Shown here in pieces: positions 1 through 8,510 of a stretch of 64,000 bases of DNA (its first letter is position 1; each line of letters starts with the position of its first letter). The notes beneath the pieces are model-generated. The model did no database searches. It was not told the origin of the DNA and was given only the letters and a program-made list of their open reading frames with translations. The stretch is from Gammaproteobacteria bacterium (GTDB lineage: Bacteria; Pseudomonadota; Gammaproteobacteria; Pseudomonadales; Azotimanducaceae). The stretch lies in assembly GCA_028821405.1 (NCBI GenBank), contig JAPPGK010000119.1:17990-81989 (forward strand). The letters are read 5' to 3'. The position numbers were made by a program, and so were the translations under genes.

Positions 1-2
1 TC

Positions 3-1271
3 CTGACCGCCGAGCCGCGCATCCTTCCGGAGCATCATTGGCGGGGCAGAAACCCATCCCAGACGACCCTTGTCGAGCCCGTCGGCAGCGGACCCTATCG
101 GATCAAGCGCTGGGCTCGAGACCACATCACCTACCATCGCGTCGAGGACTACTGGGGACGGAACTTGCCGGTGACGCGGGGCCTCTACAACTTCGACGAA
201 CTCCACTACGACGTCTACCGGGATGCAACCGTCCTGCGGGAGTCGTTGCGCAAGGGGCTAGTCGACTACTACGTCGAGAACGATGTTCGACATTGGGCGG
301 GGAGCTACGACACGCCCGCAGCCCGTGAGGGTTTCCTGCGGCGTGGCGAGGTCACCCGCCGCGTGGCGGCGGGAATGAAGACCGCCATCGGCCTCAACAG
401 CAAACGTCCGCCGTTCGACGACGTCCGAGTGCGCGAGGCGCTCACCGTCGCGTTCGACTTCGATTGGCTGAACCGCGCTCTACACGCCGGTGCCTACCAA
501 CCCGCGTTCAGCTACTTCCCGAACAGCGCCTTCGGCGCGACGGGGCTGCCGACGCCGGGCGAGGTCGCCCTGCTCGCGCCGTTGCGCGATGCGATCGATC
601 CGCGGGTTTTCTCCGAGCCTTTCGACCTCCCCGCGTCAGGCGGCCGGGGCTATGGTCGCCAAGCGCTATCGAAGGCCCAGGCCCTGCTCGCGGAAGCCGG
701 CTGGCAAGTCCTCGGCGACCGCCTGGTCGACGCGGCGGGCGAGCCATTCGAGATCGAGTTCATCGCCCGCAACATCGACCAGCAGCGAATCCTGATCCCC
801 TACACCCAAGCGCTCAAAAGGCTTGGCATCGAGGCGAGCATCCGCCTCGTGGAGGTCGCCCAGTTCATCCGCCTCATCCGATCACGCGAGTTCGACGCCA
901 TCGTGCGCCAACTCGTGCTTCCGCTGCCGCCGATGGCCCTCCTGCCCTTCCAGTTCTCATCCGCAGCCGCGAGCCAACCGATGACGTCCAATCTGACCGG
1001 GGTGGACGACCCCGCCATCGACGCCCTGATCGACCACGCCCTCAACGCCACCAACATGGACGCTATGGTTGCCGCCTGCCGGGCCCTCGACAGGGTGTTG
1101 CTTCGTGGCTACTACCACATACCGCTGGAGGCGTTCGGGGATACTCGCATCGTGTACTGGGACCGGTTCGGCCAACCGGACACCGACGCGCTGGCCATCT
1201 ACGAGTCGCCCGCGCCGGACTCCTGGTGGTACGACCCCAACAAGGCCGAACCCACACCCGGGGCCAGGTAA
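3..1271 (+). CDS. Oligopeptide ABC transporter substrate-binding protein, YejA-like (5' end outside window)
   Basis: The reading frame is already open at base 3, so the start lies outside the window and about 422 C-terminal residues are present. It belongs to the family 5 extracellular solute-binding proteins, which bind peptides in the periplasm and hand them to an ABC permease. The visible signatures are the VGSGPYRI stretch followed by a DYWG motif, the GLYNFDEL / YDVYRD segment, and the VREALTVAFDF helix; the spacing and the YNFDE..YD.YRD wording recall YejA of the YejABEF peptide importer. The C-terminus ends with an SWWYDP segment usual for this group. No permease genes follow: the next gene is on the other strand. 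Substrate is not readable from the sequence. The 130-bp gap to the next gene shows no clear hairpin terminator. Confidence 0.85.
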   Translation: MTAEPRILPEHHWRGRNPSQTTLVEPVGSGPYRIKRWARDHITYHRVEDYWGRNLPVTRGLYNFDELHYDVYRDATVLRESLRKGLVDYYVENDVRHWAGSYDTPAAREGFLRRGEVTRRVAAGMKTAIGLNSKRPPFDDVRVREALTVAFDFDWLNRALHAGAYQPAFSYFPNSAFGATGLPTPGEVALLAPLRDAIDPRVFSEPFDLPASGGRGYGRQALSKAQALLAEAGWQVLGDRLVDAAGEPFEIEFIARNIDQQRILIPYTQALKRLGIEASIRLVEVAQFIRLIRSREFDAIVRQLVLPLPPMALLPFQFSSAAASQPMTSNLTGVDDPAIDALIDHALNATNMDAMVAACRALDRVLLRGYYHIPLEAFGDTRIVYWDRFGQPDTDALAIYESPAPDSWWYDPNKAEPTPGAR

Positions 1272-1401
1272 CCCACTTCCACCTAGGACGCGGCGGCATA
1301 TGCAGCCGGACACTTCGAACCCACGACCAGCACGAGCGTCCATTTCGGCATCGCGTCCTCCTTCAGTCCACCGAGTCTTTTCTTTTCGCAGCCGAGCCGC
1401 T

Positions 1402-3497
1402 TCACCGCGCCGCTGCCCCGCGCAGCCGTTCCGGCGTCATCGGAAGGTCGCGAATCCGTATCCCCGAAGCGACGAAAACGGCGTTGGCTAGCGCACCGGA
1501 GGTCGGGCCGACGGTGGCTTCCCCCGCGCCGAGCGGATCGAGTTCTGGGCGATCGAGCAACACGGTCTCGATCTCGGGAACCTCGCTGAACCGCAGGATC
1601 GGGTAGCTCGACCAGTCGCGGCTGGTGACTGCACCATCGGCGTCGAACGATACCGCTTCCTTCAGGCACCACGACAGGGCCTGAACGGCACCACCCTCCA
1701 GTTGGTTGGTGAGCCCGTCCGGGTCGATGACGCGCGTCCGGCGTCGGCGGCGATCCAGAGTCTCGGGATGCGAATCCGGGCCGTCTCCTCATCGACTGAC
1801 ACTTCCGCGACGACGGCCGCGCAGCACTGGCGGTTCTTGTACCGTGCGAGCCCAAGGCCGCGATTGCCCGCCAAGCCGCCGCACAGATCGAGGACCGCTT
1901 CCAAGACCGCCGTGGCCCGCGGATCGTGTTGGAGGTGGCGCCGTCGGAAATCCGCCGGGTCCTTGCCTGCCGCATGCGCCAGTTCGTCCATGAACGACTC
2001 GATGGCGAACACGTTGCCGTGCGCCCCCAGACCGCGCAACGCAGACGTTCGCACCGGTGCATTTGCGACGAAGTGCTTGGTCACCTCCTGGTTCGGAAAC
2101 GAATAGATCGGCAAGGCGTTGCGGTGGATGCCGACCTCGGCACCCAGCGCCGGTCTTGCCGGCGTCGGCTCGAACGGTTCGGCCAAGAAGCGCGCCGCGA
2201 GCAGGTCTACCCCGGGTGCGCGGGGCGATGGACGGGCAACGTGGGTGAATCCGTAGACGTCGTGCGTCCACTCGGCTATGCCGCCGCCCGCTTCCAGGCT
2301 CGCGCCCATCTCAATGTGCATCGCCGGGCCCAAGGGCTCGAAGCCGTGCTCGTCTTCCCGCGACCACTTCAGCAAGACACGCTGACCCGGCAGGGCCCGA
2401 GCGATCAGTGCCGCGTCCAGAGCGGCGTCGTCGGCACCGTTGTGGCCATAGCAGCCTGCGCCCGCCACGTGGCGAATCTCGATCGCGTCCGGGTCGATGC
2501 CGAGCACTCGCGCGATGACATGGCGCAACGGTTCGATTCCCTGGCTCGAACATTCGATCTCCAATGCGCCGTCTCGCCAAGCCGCGACGGCGGCCGATGG
2601 TGCGATTGACGCGTGCATCAGGAAGGGACGCGAATACGCCGCCCGATGTGTGGTGGCCATTCGCCTGCGCGGTGTCGGACTCGGCACACCGTTTCGCAGC
2701 GGAAACGCCGCCGCCGGCTCGCGACGGGATTCGTCGAGGTCGACCCCCCGCGGTGCCGGTCCAATCCGGCGCCACCGCGCATGGCCGGCGACGCGTCGTG
2801 CCAGGCGCTCGGCCTCGAATTCGACCGGGTGCGCCACGGCCACGAAGCTGCCGTCGACGACCAACCGTCCCGGCGCGGCCACGTCGAGGTCGAGTTCGGT
2901 CAGCCGGTGGCGAAGCGAAGGCGGTCGCACCACGCGGGCGTGCAATTCCGCTTCGGCGTCGTGAACGAATGCGGGGCCCGTTGCCTTGGCAAGGATGTCG
3001 ATGCGACGCTGTCCATCGTGTCCCACCAACCGATACGCCTTCGGCGCTTTTTCGGGCGTTCGGTGCCGGATCTCGAAGTCGAACGGTTGATCGGCGAGGT
3101 CCCAGTAGGTCAAACGCTCGTTGACGCCCTCCCCGCCGAGCTCGCCGTCCGCCACCGTCACCTCGTCTGCCGCCAACCCCAGTCGGGCCGCGGCCCGTTG
3201 GAGCAGCAGGCGGCGGGCCCAAGCACTCGCTTGGCGCAGTGCCGCGCCGCTGGTCTCGATGGACATGGACCCGGCCGTCACGCCTTCGTTCGGCGTGTGT
3301 CCGGTGTGCGCGGACACCACCTGCACCCGTCGTCGCGCAACGTCGAGTTCCTCGGCGACGATGGTCCCGAGCGCCGAGAGAATGCCCTGTCCGATCTCGA
3401 CCTTGCCGGTAAAGGCGATCACGTCGCCGTCGCCGGTTAGGCGAATCCATCGATCCAGGGACGGCGTCGCGGCGAGGGCGTGGGGCAGCGGCGTCAT
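1402..3497 (-). CDS. Xanthine dehydrogenase/isoquinoline oxidoreductase-family molybdopterin-binding subunit, frameshifted
   Basis: Large subunit of a two-subunit molybdenum hydroxylase (IorB/aldehyde oxidase type), which hydroxylates an unknown aromatic or aldehyde substrate. The N-terminal GKVEIGQGI motif and the central GCYGHNGADDAA segment are molybdopterin-contact motifs of the family. The frame opened at ATG 3497 runs to a stop at 1662, but family-like sequence (RVIDPDGLTNQLEGGAVQAL, then GEATVGPTSGALANAV) continues in another frame from about 1735 to a TGA at 1402-1404. A CG dinucleotide appears duplicated at about 1732-1738 (CGCGCGTC where CGCGTC would keep the frame), so the gene carries a 2-nt insertion or the assembly does. 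Corrected, the product is about 697 residues. It overlaps the stop of the 2Fe-2S subunit by 4 nt. No FAD subunit gene is adjacent. Confidence 0.8.
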
Positions 3498-3937
3498 TCG
3501 CCCCCCAGGTCAACTAGGGCGCGGAGCACACGCGGGTGACTGCCGCAGCGGCACAACTGCGAGTCGAGCGCAGCGGCGATCTCGGCCCGTGCCGGCTTCG
3601 GATTGGATCGAAAAAGGGCTTCTGCAGCCACGACGATGCCCGGCAGGCAGTGCCCGCACTGCGTTGCATTGGCGTCGACCAAGGCTCGACGGACCGGAGT
3701 ATCCAAGCCTGCGGCGGTCTCCACATGCCGACCTTCCACCGCGCCGGCTGGGAGCGTACAGGCATACGCCGGTTCGCCGTCGACGAGCACGCGGCAGGCA
3801 CCGCATAGCTCGCCTCCGCACCCGAGTTTGGGTGTCATGTCGCCGACGGTTGGACTTCGCAACACGTAGAGGAGCGGCGTGTCGCGGTCGCCGCTGTCGA
3901 ACTGCGCGGCATCGCCGTTGAGCCGGAAAGGGATCAC
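3494..3937 (-). CDS. (2Fe-2S)-binding small subunit of a molybdenum hydroxylase
   Basis: Electron-transfer subunit partnering the molybdopterin subunit that starts 4 nt before its stop. The N-terminal plant-type ferredoxin cluster is seen as CGGELCGACRV followed by a distal Cys, and the C-terminal helical 2Fe-2S domain as CGHCLPGIV with a later CRCG. This two-domain arrangement is that of IorA/CoxS-type subunits. I chose GTG 3937 because the protein then begins VIPFRLNGD, where family members start; an ATG at 4021 in the same frame would add 28 residues with no family resemblance and has no Shine-Dalgarno sequence. The pair without an FAD subunit points to an enzyme passing electrons to a membrane cytochrome or other periplasmic or quinone acceptor, but no such gene is next to it. 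Confidence 0.85.
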   Translation of the reverse strand: MIPFRLNGDAAQFDSGDRDTPLLYVLRSPTVGDMTPKLGCGGELCGACRVLVDGEPAYACTLPAGAVEGRHVETAAGLDTPVRRALVDANATQCGHCLPGIVVAAEALFRSNPKPARAEIAAALDSQLCRCGSHPRVLRALVDLGGE

Positions 3938-4096
3938 CCCAACACTCTGCCGGACTCGGCGCGGCGGCGGCAAGTCCAGCAAGGCCTGGGACGGGGCTGG
4001 GCAAAACGGGCTGCCCGTCAAGGCGGCGGGTTTGGTTGCGCGAGGAACCGTAGCGAGTTGCTACACTCGATGTGCAACGGGGAATGGGGGATTCGG

Positions 4097-5476
4097 ATGA
4101 ATGCCAGAACGATGTGGCGGGTGCTCTGCATCTGCGCCGGGGTCGCGGCAAACGCCGGAACGTTGTCGGGGCCGGTTACCGGCGGCGAACGCGGCAGTCC
4201 GTTTGCCGCGGTGGATGTCGCAGACCACGGGTATCTGACCGAGGAGTACTTTCTGGAGGGCCAGGCAACCGCCTACGAACTGGCCGACGGAACGCACACC
4301 CCGGACGGTCAGTGGAAAACGCGGCCGGCCGATGACAAGGCGGACTTCAAGACGCGCCTCTTGGTGGTCCGGCCCAAGGATCCCGCCGTGTTCAACGGTA
4401 CGGCAATCGTGTTCTGGCTGAACGTGACAGCGGGTTTCGAACTCGGCTCCGCCTCAGCCGAAGCGCTGCGCGGCTATGCGTGGGTGGGCGTATCGGCGCA
4501 GAAGATCGGCATCGACGGCTTCCCGCAGAATCCCCAGGGGCTGAAAGCCTGGGACGGCGAGCGCTACGGTGCCCTCGTTCACCCGGGCGATGCGTATTCC
4601 TACGACATCTTCACCCAGGCCGCCGTGGCAGTCGGTCCGGATCGCCCTCGCGACGGCTTGGACCCCATGGGCGGCCTGGCGGTCGAGCGGCTGATCGCGG
4701 TGGGCGCTTCGCAGTCCGCCGGACGTCTGCGCAGCTATATCAATGGCGTTCACCAATGGACCGGCGTGTTCCACGGCTACATACCGTTCATCGACTTCGG
4801 CCGCCCCGTGGCGTTCGGCTCGGATCTCGCCGGTCAGCGCCGGGGCAGCCCCGCCTCGATCCGAGCGGATCTCGACGTCCCCGTCATCGTCGTGAACTCC
4901 GAAACCGAGGTGACCAGCTACTACGGCGTGCGGGAAGCCGACTCCGAGCGGTTCCGGCTCTGGGAGGTCGCGGGCACCTCGCACGTATCCGTGCCAAGGC
5001 CCGCGGCAGCCACCGAGGGCGGCTCGAACTGGATGTCCTATTCGCCGGTATACAACGCCGCGATCCGGCACCTGCACCACTGGATAGAGGACGGTGTCGA
5101 ACCACCGGCAATGCCGCGCGTCGAGGTCACGCCCGGCGTACCCCGCCCCGAAGTCGTACGCGATGAACACGGCAACGCCGTGGGGGGCATTCGCTTGCCG
5201 GATATCGCCGTGCCGACCGCCGCGCACAGCGGCTTCGGAACGCGGCGCGAAGGATCGAGGTTCGGCTTCCTCTATGGCACCGCCAAGGACTTCGACGCCG
5301 AGCAACTTGCCGAGTTGTACCCGGATAGCGAGCGCTACCTCGAGGCGTGGAACGCCGCGCTCGACCGTGCGATCGAACAAGGCATGGTTCTACCCGAGGA
5401 CGCGGGCCCAATGCGCGAACAAGCGGCAGCTTGGGCCAAGCGGCTGGACGGCGACGAGGCGGACGAGACGCCATAG
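4097..5476 (+). CDS. Exported alpha/beta hydrolase domain protein (Abhydrolase_10-like)
   Basis: A 459-residue protein with a hydrophobic N-terminus ending near AANAG, likely a Sec signal peptide, so probably periplasmic. The nucleophile elbow is seen as GASQSAG (about residue 205) and a candidate catalytic histidine in AGTSHVS near residue 298; the intervening fold and the PVIVVNSETEV strand match the alpha/beta-hydrolase domain family often found beside degradative gene clusters. ATG 4097 has a GGGG-rich Shine-Dalgarno region just upstream; an earlier start at 4058 would add 13 residues ahead of the signal peptide and is less likely. It is divergent from the molybdenum hydroxylase genes across about 160 bp, so a shared pathway for an aromatic or ester substrate is possible but is inference only. 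Confidence 0.7.
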   Translation: MNARTMWRVLCICAGVAANAGTLSGPVTGGERGSPFAAVDVADHGYLTEEYFLEGQATAYELADGTHTPDGQWKTRPADDKADFKTRLLVVRPKDPAVFNGTAIVFWLNVTAGFELGSASAEALRGYAWVGVSAQKIGIDGFPQNPQGLKAWDGERYGALVHPGDAYSYDIFTQAAVAVGPDRPRDGLDPMGGLAVERLIAVGASQSAGRLRSYINGVHQWTGVFHGYIPFIDFGRPVAFGSDLAGQRRGSPASIRADLDVPVIVVNSETEVTSYYGVREADSERFRLWEVAGTSHVSVPRPAAATEGGSNWMSYSPVYNAAIRHLHHWIEDGVEPPAMPRVEVTPGVPRPEVVRDEHGNAVGGIRLPDIAVPTAAHSGFGTRREGSRFGFLYGTAKDFDAEQLAELYPDSERYLEAWNAALDRAIEQGMVLPEDAGPMREQAAAWAKRLDGDEADETP

Positions 5477-5498
5477 CGTCGGAGGCGCGGCAACGACT

Positions 5499-5599
5499 GT
5501 AGGGGACGGGCCCGCCCCGCCCCGGCGCCTTCGGGCGCATCATAGTCGAACGGGCACGTTGTGACCCCGCGCCCGCGGGCGCGTTAGGGTCGCCCCTAC
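5499..5599. repeat. Imperfect inverted-repeat element, GTAGGGG...CCCCTAC ends
   Basis: The gap between the hydrolase and metR starts with GTAGGGGAC at 5499 and ends with GTCGCCCCTAC at 5589-5599, and it contains an inner GC-rich palindrome (GCGCCCGCGGGCGCG). The right end reads, on the other strand, GTAGGGGCGACCCTAA, a wording I have met as a dispersed palindrome in environmental bacterial genomes. It could be a small palindromic repeat or simply a strong transcription terminator for the hydrolase gene. Only one copy is visible here. Confidence 0.4.
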
Positions 5600-5644
5600 G
5601 CCGCCCGTGTGTCAGTATATTTCGTTGGCACGCCGGGAGACGCC

Positions 5645-6601
5645 ATGCACCACATCGAGCTGCGCCATCTTCGAACCGTCGCGGCGCTGCGGGGCGCGAG
5701 CACGCTCGTGGAAGCCGCGGAACGCGTCTACCTGACGCAATCGGCGCTGTCGCATCAGCTCAAGGATCTCGAGGAGCGATTGGGCTGCACGCTGTTCATC
5801 CGCAAGACCCGCCCGATGCGGTTCACATCGGCGGGCAAGCGCTTGCTGCAACTCGCGGACGAGGTTCTGCCCCTCGTGCAAACGGCTTCGCTGGACCTTG
5901 CCCGGCTTGCCGGCGGGCATTCGGGACGCCTGCACATGTCCATCGAATGCCACAGTTGCTTCGAGTGGTTGCTTCCCGCCATCAACGCCTACCGGGAGGA
6001 CTGGCCGGAGGTGGAACTGGACATCTCGGGGGGGTTCCACTTCCAGCCCCTGCCCGCCCTGCTGCGGGGCGACCTTGATCTCGTGGTCACCGCCGACCCC
6101 ATCGAGGAGCCGGGGCTCGCCTACCTGCCGCTGTTCGGCTACGAAGCCCAGATGGCGCTGGCCGCGGACCACCGGCTGACCGAAAAGGAGTGGATCGACC
6201 CCGGCGATGTGGCCGATGAAACACTGATCACGTACCCCATCGACCGTTCGCGGCAGGACATTTTCACCCGGTTCCTGGACCCTGCTGGCATCGAACCCGC
6301 GCGGGTTCGGACGGCGGAACTCACGCCCATGATGGTGCAGCTGGTCGCGAGCGGCCGCGGCGTTTGCTGCCTGCCGAACTGGGCGCTGCACGAATACATC
6401 GAACGCGACTACGTCGTTGCCCGTTCGCTGGGCGAAGAAGGCATCTGGCCCAATCTCTATGCCGCCGTGCGCACGGAGCAACGCGACGCACCGTACATCG
6501 CGGCCTTCGTCGCGCTAGCCAAAGACACCTGCTACCAGAACCTCGTCGGCATCGGTCCCACCGACTCCGAACTCGAAGAGGCCGACACCGAGAACGGCTG
6601 A
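5645..6601 (+). CDS. metR: LysR-family transcriptional regulator, MetR-like
   Basis: A 318-residue LysR regulator whose wording follows MetR along most of its length: the N-terminal helix-turn-helix with LTQSALSHQLKDLE, then FIRKTRPMRFT, the effector-domain opener IECHSCFEWLLPA, a GDLDLV strand, and YPIDRSRQDIF. MetR binds DNA with homocysteine as co-inducer and controls methionine and folate genes. ATG 5645 was chosen because GGGAGA lies 7 bases upstream and the protein then starts at the usual MetR position; GTG 5609 is also in frame but has no ribosome-binding site. No metE, metH or metF gene lies nearby, so the target operon must be elsewhere. It converges with the PNPOx gene across 21 bp. 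Confidence 0.88.
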   Translation: MHHIELRHLRTVAALRGASTLVEAAERVYLTQSALSHQLKDLEERLGCTLFIRKTRPMRFTSAGKRLLQLADEVLPLVQTASLDLARLAGGHSGRLHMSIECHSCFEWLLPAINAYREDWPEVELDISGGFHFQPLPALLRGDLDLVVTADPIEEPGLAYLPLFGYEAQMALAADHRLTEKEWIDPGDVADETLITYPIDRSRQDIFTRFLDPAGIEPARVRTAELTPMMVQLVASGRGVCCLPNWALHEYIERDYVVARSLGEEGIWPNLYAAVRTEQRDAPYIAAFVALAKDTCYQNLVGIGPTDSELEEADTENG

Positions 6602-6622
6602 CCCGGGGTTCGTCGCCGGACT

Positions 6623-7216
6623 CTAGGGCACAAGCACGTCCTCGCGCCAGGATTGCCCGTCGAAGGCATAGTGTCGTCGATCATGCACGCCGTCCTCGGT
6701 ATCGAGATCAAGGCGCTCGACGCTCTCAGCCAACAACCTGAAGCCGACCGCCGACTCGGGTGCCGAGGCCGGTTCGGGGCCGTGGAGAAGATCCACCAGC
6801 GCCTCGCGACTGTCGATGACGCTGCTCTGCGCGTGGTCCTCGTAAAGCCAGTCCATGCGTTTGGGGATCGGCGGCCGCAACTGCCAACTGGCCCGCACCA
6901 AACCCTGCGGAAGCTGCTCCAGCGAACAGCGCAGACGGTATTGGACGGCAAGGCTCGGCAGGTAGACCACGATGGCGACAGTGGACGATTGGCGAAACTC
7001 CCGGAACTTGGGGCTCGTACTGTTCACGAAGAGCCCGAAGCTCGGCGGTCCCGAAAGCGCGGGCTCAAGATCGCGCAGAACCATCGTTCGGGCTTCGGGT
7101 TCGCCGGCGTCGACCGTGGCGACCACGCACAGGTTCGCCATGGGATCGGCGCGCTCGGCCGCACGAGCGCGGTCTTCGCGGAGTAGCGCGACCGGATCGG
7201 GGGCGTCGGCGTTCAA
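6623..7216 (-). CDS. Pyridoxamine 5'-phosphate oxidase-family FMN-binding protein
   Basis: A 197-residue split-barrel flavoprotein resembling PdxH: the ARTMVLRDLE stretch and the FVNSTSPKFRE segment match the FMN-binding core, and WQLRPPIPKRMDW replaces the usual C-terminal SxQS-type region, so it may not be a true PNP oxidase. The start is taken at TTG 7216 because its second and third bases form part of the preceding gene's TGA (TTGA overlap), the arrangement seen repeatedly in this window, and the protein then begins at the family's usual N-terminus (LNADAPDP). It is the last gene of a three-gene overlapping unit with a metallo-hydrolase and a small membrane protein. Its substrate is unknown. 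Confidence 0.72.
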   Translation of the reverse strand: MNADAPDPVALLREDRARAAERADPMANLCVVATVDAGEPEARTMVLRDLEPALSGPPSFGLFVNSTSPKFREFRQSSTVAIVVYLPSLAVQYRLRCSLEQLPQGLVRASWQLRPPIPKRMDWLYEDHAQSSVIDSREALVDLLHGPEPASAPESAVGFRLLAESVERLDLDTEDGVHDRRHYAFDGQSWREDVLVP

Positions 7217-8106
7217 AAACTCGGTGCGACCCCCCGCTCGCTCTGTTCCACGATGGCAATCCACCGCCCCTCGCTGATGAAGCCCGATCCCCACTCCGAC
7301 CAACGCCCGAAACCGTTGCGCTTCAGATCGTCGAGCGTGCCGTCGGCCATGGCCTTGCGCACGATGTCGGCGCTTTCGCGGATCACCTCCAGAGCCAGGC
7401 GCAGTTCATCCACGCCGCCCAGCGGGCCATGACCGGGAATGACCTGCGTGTCCGCGGGGACCATGTCGAGAACGGCCTCGATGTTGGCGACGAACCCCGC
7501 CACCGAACCGCCGCTGGCCACGTCCACGAACGGAAACCGACCACTGAAGAAGTGGTCGCCCATATGGATGACACCCGCGTTCTTGAACCACACCACCGAG
7601 TCGCCGTCGGTGTGTCCGGTCGGCAGATGGATCACGTCGATGTCGTCGCCGTTGAAGTGAATGCGAACCCGGTCCTGGTACGTCACTACCGGCAGGGCAA
7701 CCGCCGGCGCTTGGCCAGACGCCAACCGGGTGCGAACGTTCTCGTGGGCCACGATGAGGCCGGTTCGGCCGAAATGCGCATTGCCGCCCGTGTGGTCGCC
7801 GTGGAAGTGCGTGTTCAGGATGAAGCGAGGCGCCGCGCCGCCGAGCACCACGATCGCGGCCTCGATACGACCGGCAAGCGGCGCGAACTGATCGTCGACG
7901 ATGAGCACGCCGTCATCGCCGACACTCACGCCGATGTTGCCCCCGGCGCCCTCGAGCATGTGGACCGCGCCCGCGACATGGGTTGCCTTGATCTCGACGC
8001 CACCGAAGGGATCCGCCGGGCCGGCCAGGGCGACGCGACAGGCGAAGACGGCGACGAGAACGGACAGGGCGATCGTCGGTGCCAACCTCGGACCACCGCG
8101 TCTCAT
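7213..8106 (-). CDS. Exported MBL-fold metallo-hydrolase
   Basis: A 297-residue protein with an N-terminal signal peptide (hydrophobic stretch ending at ALAG) and a metallo-beta-lactamase fold. The zinc motif is HFHGDH, near residues 100-105, followed by the third ligand in LPTGHTDGD and the fourth in VIPGHGPLGG. This set is complete, so a dinuclear zinc hydrolase is expected in the periplasm. It resembles the widespread environmental MBL-fold proteins rather than a known resistance enzyme; whether it hydrolyses beta-lactams cannot be read. Its ATG overlaps the stop of the upstream small gene (ATGA) and its TGA overlaps the TTG of the next gene, so the three are probably translationally coupled. 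Confidence 0.85.
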   Translation of the reverse strand: MRRGGPRLAPTIALSVLVAVFACRVALAGPADPFGGVEIKATHVAGAVHMLEGAGGNIGVSVGDDGVLIVDDQFAPLAGRIEAAIVVLGGAAPRFILNTHFHGDHTGGNAHFGRTGLIVAHENVRTRLASGQAPAVALPVVTYQDRVRIHFNGDDIDVIHLPTGHTDGDSVVWFKNAGVIHMGDHFFSGRFPFVDVASGGSVAGFVANIEAVLDMVPADTQVIPGHGPLGGVDELRLALEVIRESADIVRKAMADGTLDDLKRNGFGRWSEWGSGFISEGRWIAIVEQSERGVAPSF

Positions 8107-8279
8107 TCGTCGACGTCCTCGTCCGATTTCGCGTCGTCGCCCTCCCCACGACGGCGCAGTTCCGCGATGTCGCGCTGGATCTCGCTCAATCGATAGAGCA
8201 CGTCAGGCAGTTGATCGACGATGCGCCAGGCGAAATAGGCCGTGGCGCCGGCGGCTAGAAATACGAGGAACTCCATCAT
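8103..8279 (-). CDS. Small single-pass membrane protein (58 aa)
   Basis: A short frame starts at ATG 8279 (a second ATG follows immediately) and ends in a TGA overlapping the ATG of the MBL hydrolase. The product begins MMEFLVFLAAGATAYFAWR, one hydrophobic helix, followed by a charged amphipathic region (LSEIQRDIAELRRR) and an acidic tail. I do not recognise a family. The 4-nt overlap and the conserved helix-plus-coil design argue that it is translated. It could anchor or regulate the hydrolase, but that is inference. It sits directly downstream of the five-hairpin element when read on the minus strand. Confidence 0.6.
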   Translation of the reverse strand: MMEFLVFLAAGATAYFAWRIVDQLPDVLYRLSEIQRDIAELRRRGEGDDAKSDEDVDE

Positions 8280-8362
8280 GGTCGGGCCTCCGGAACAAGA
8301 AAAACGCCTGCGGGCAGGTTAACCGTGATTCGGTTGCCGCCACAACACGACGTTTTTTTGCC

Positions 8363-8510
8363 GCTAGGGAAGGTCTGAACAAGACCTTCCCTAGCGCGGC
8401 ACAGGGATGTGCCGCCAAATTCGATGGCGTAAGCCATTGAATTTGCGAGCGAAACTGTTATTTTCGCTACTGTTCAAGTCCAAGGACGGACTTGAACAGA
8501 GGTTTCTTAG
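8363..8510. repeat. Five-stem-loop repeated element, copy 1
   Basis: A 148-bp sequence found again at 42178-42325 with five substitutions and no indels. It folds as five consecutive hairpins: 8364-8394 (12-bp stem), 8396-8415 (7 bp), 8417-8444 (12 bp with one G-T pair), 8448-8468 (7 bp) and 8470-8499 (12 bp). Four of the five differences between copies fall in loops, the fifth in the right tip. The ends read CTAGGGAA at the left and TTTCTTAG (CCTAG in copy 2) at the right, a short imperfect terminal inverted repeat. The right tip supplies the TAA stop of the sixA-like gene. No protein is encoded. A MITE-like or REP-type non-autonomous element is the best description. Confidence 0.85.

Noticed and set aside
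8353-8359. T7 run as a rho-independent terminator
   Set aside because: No stable stem immediately precedes it on the plus strand and no plus-strand gene ends there.
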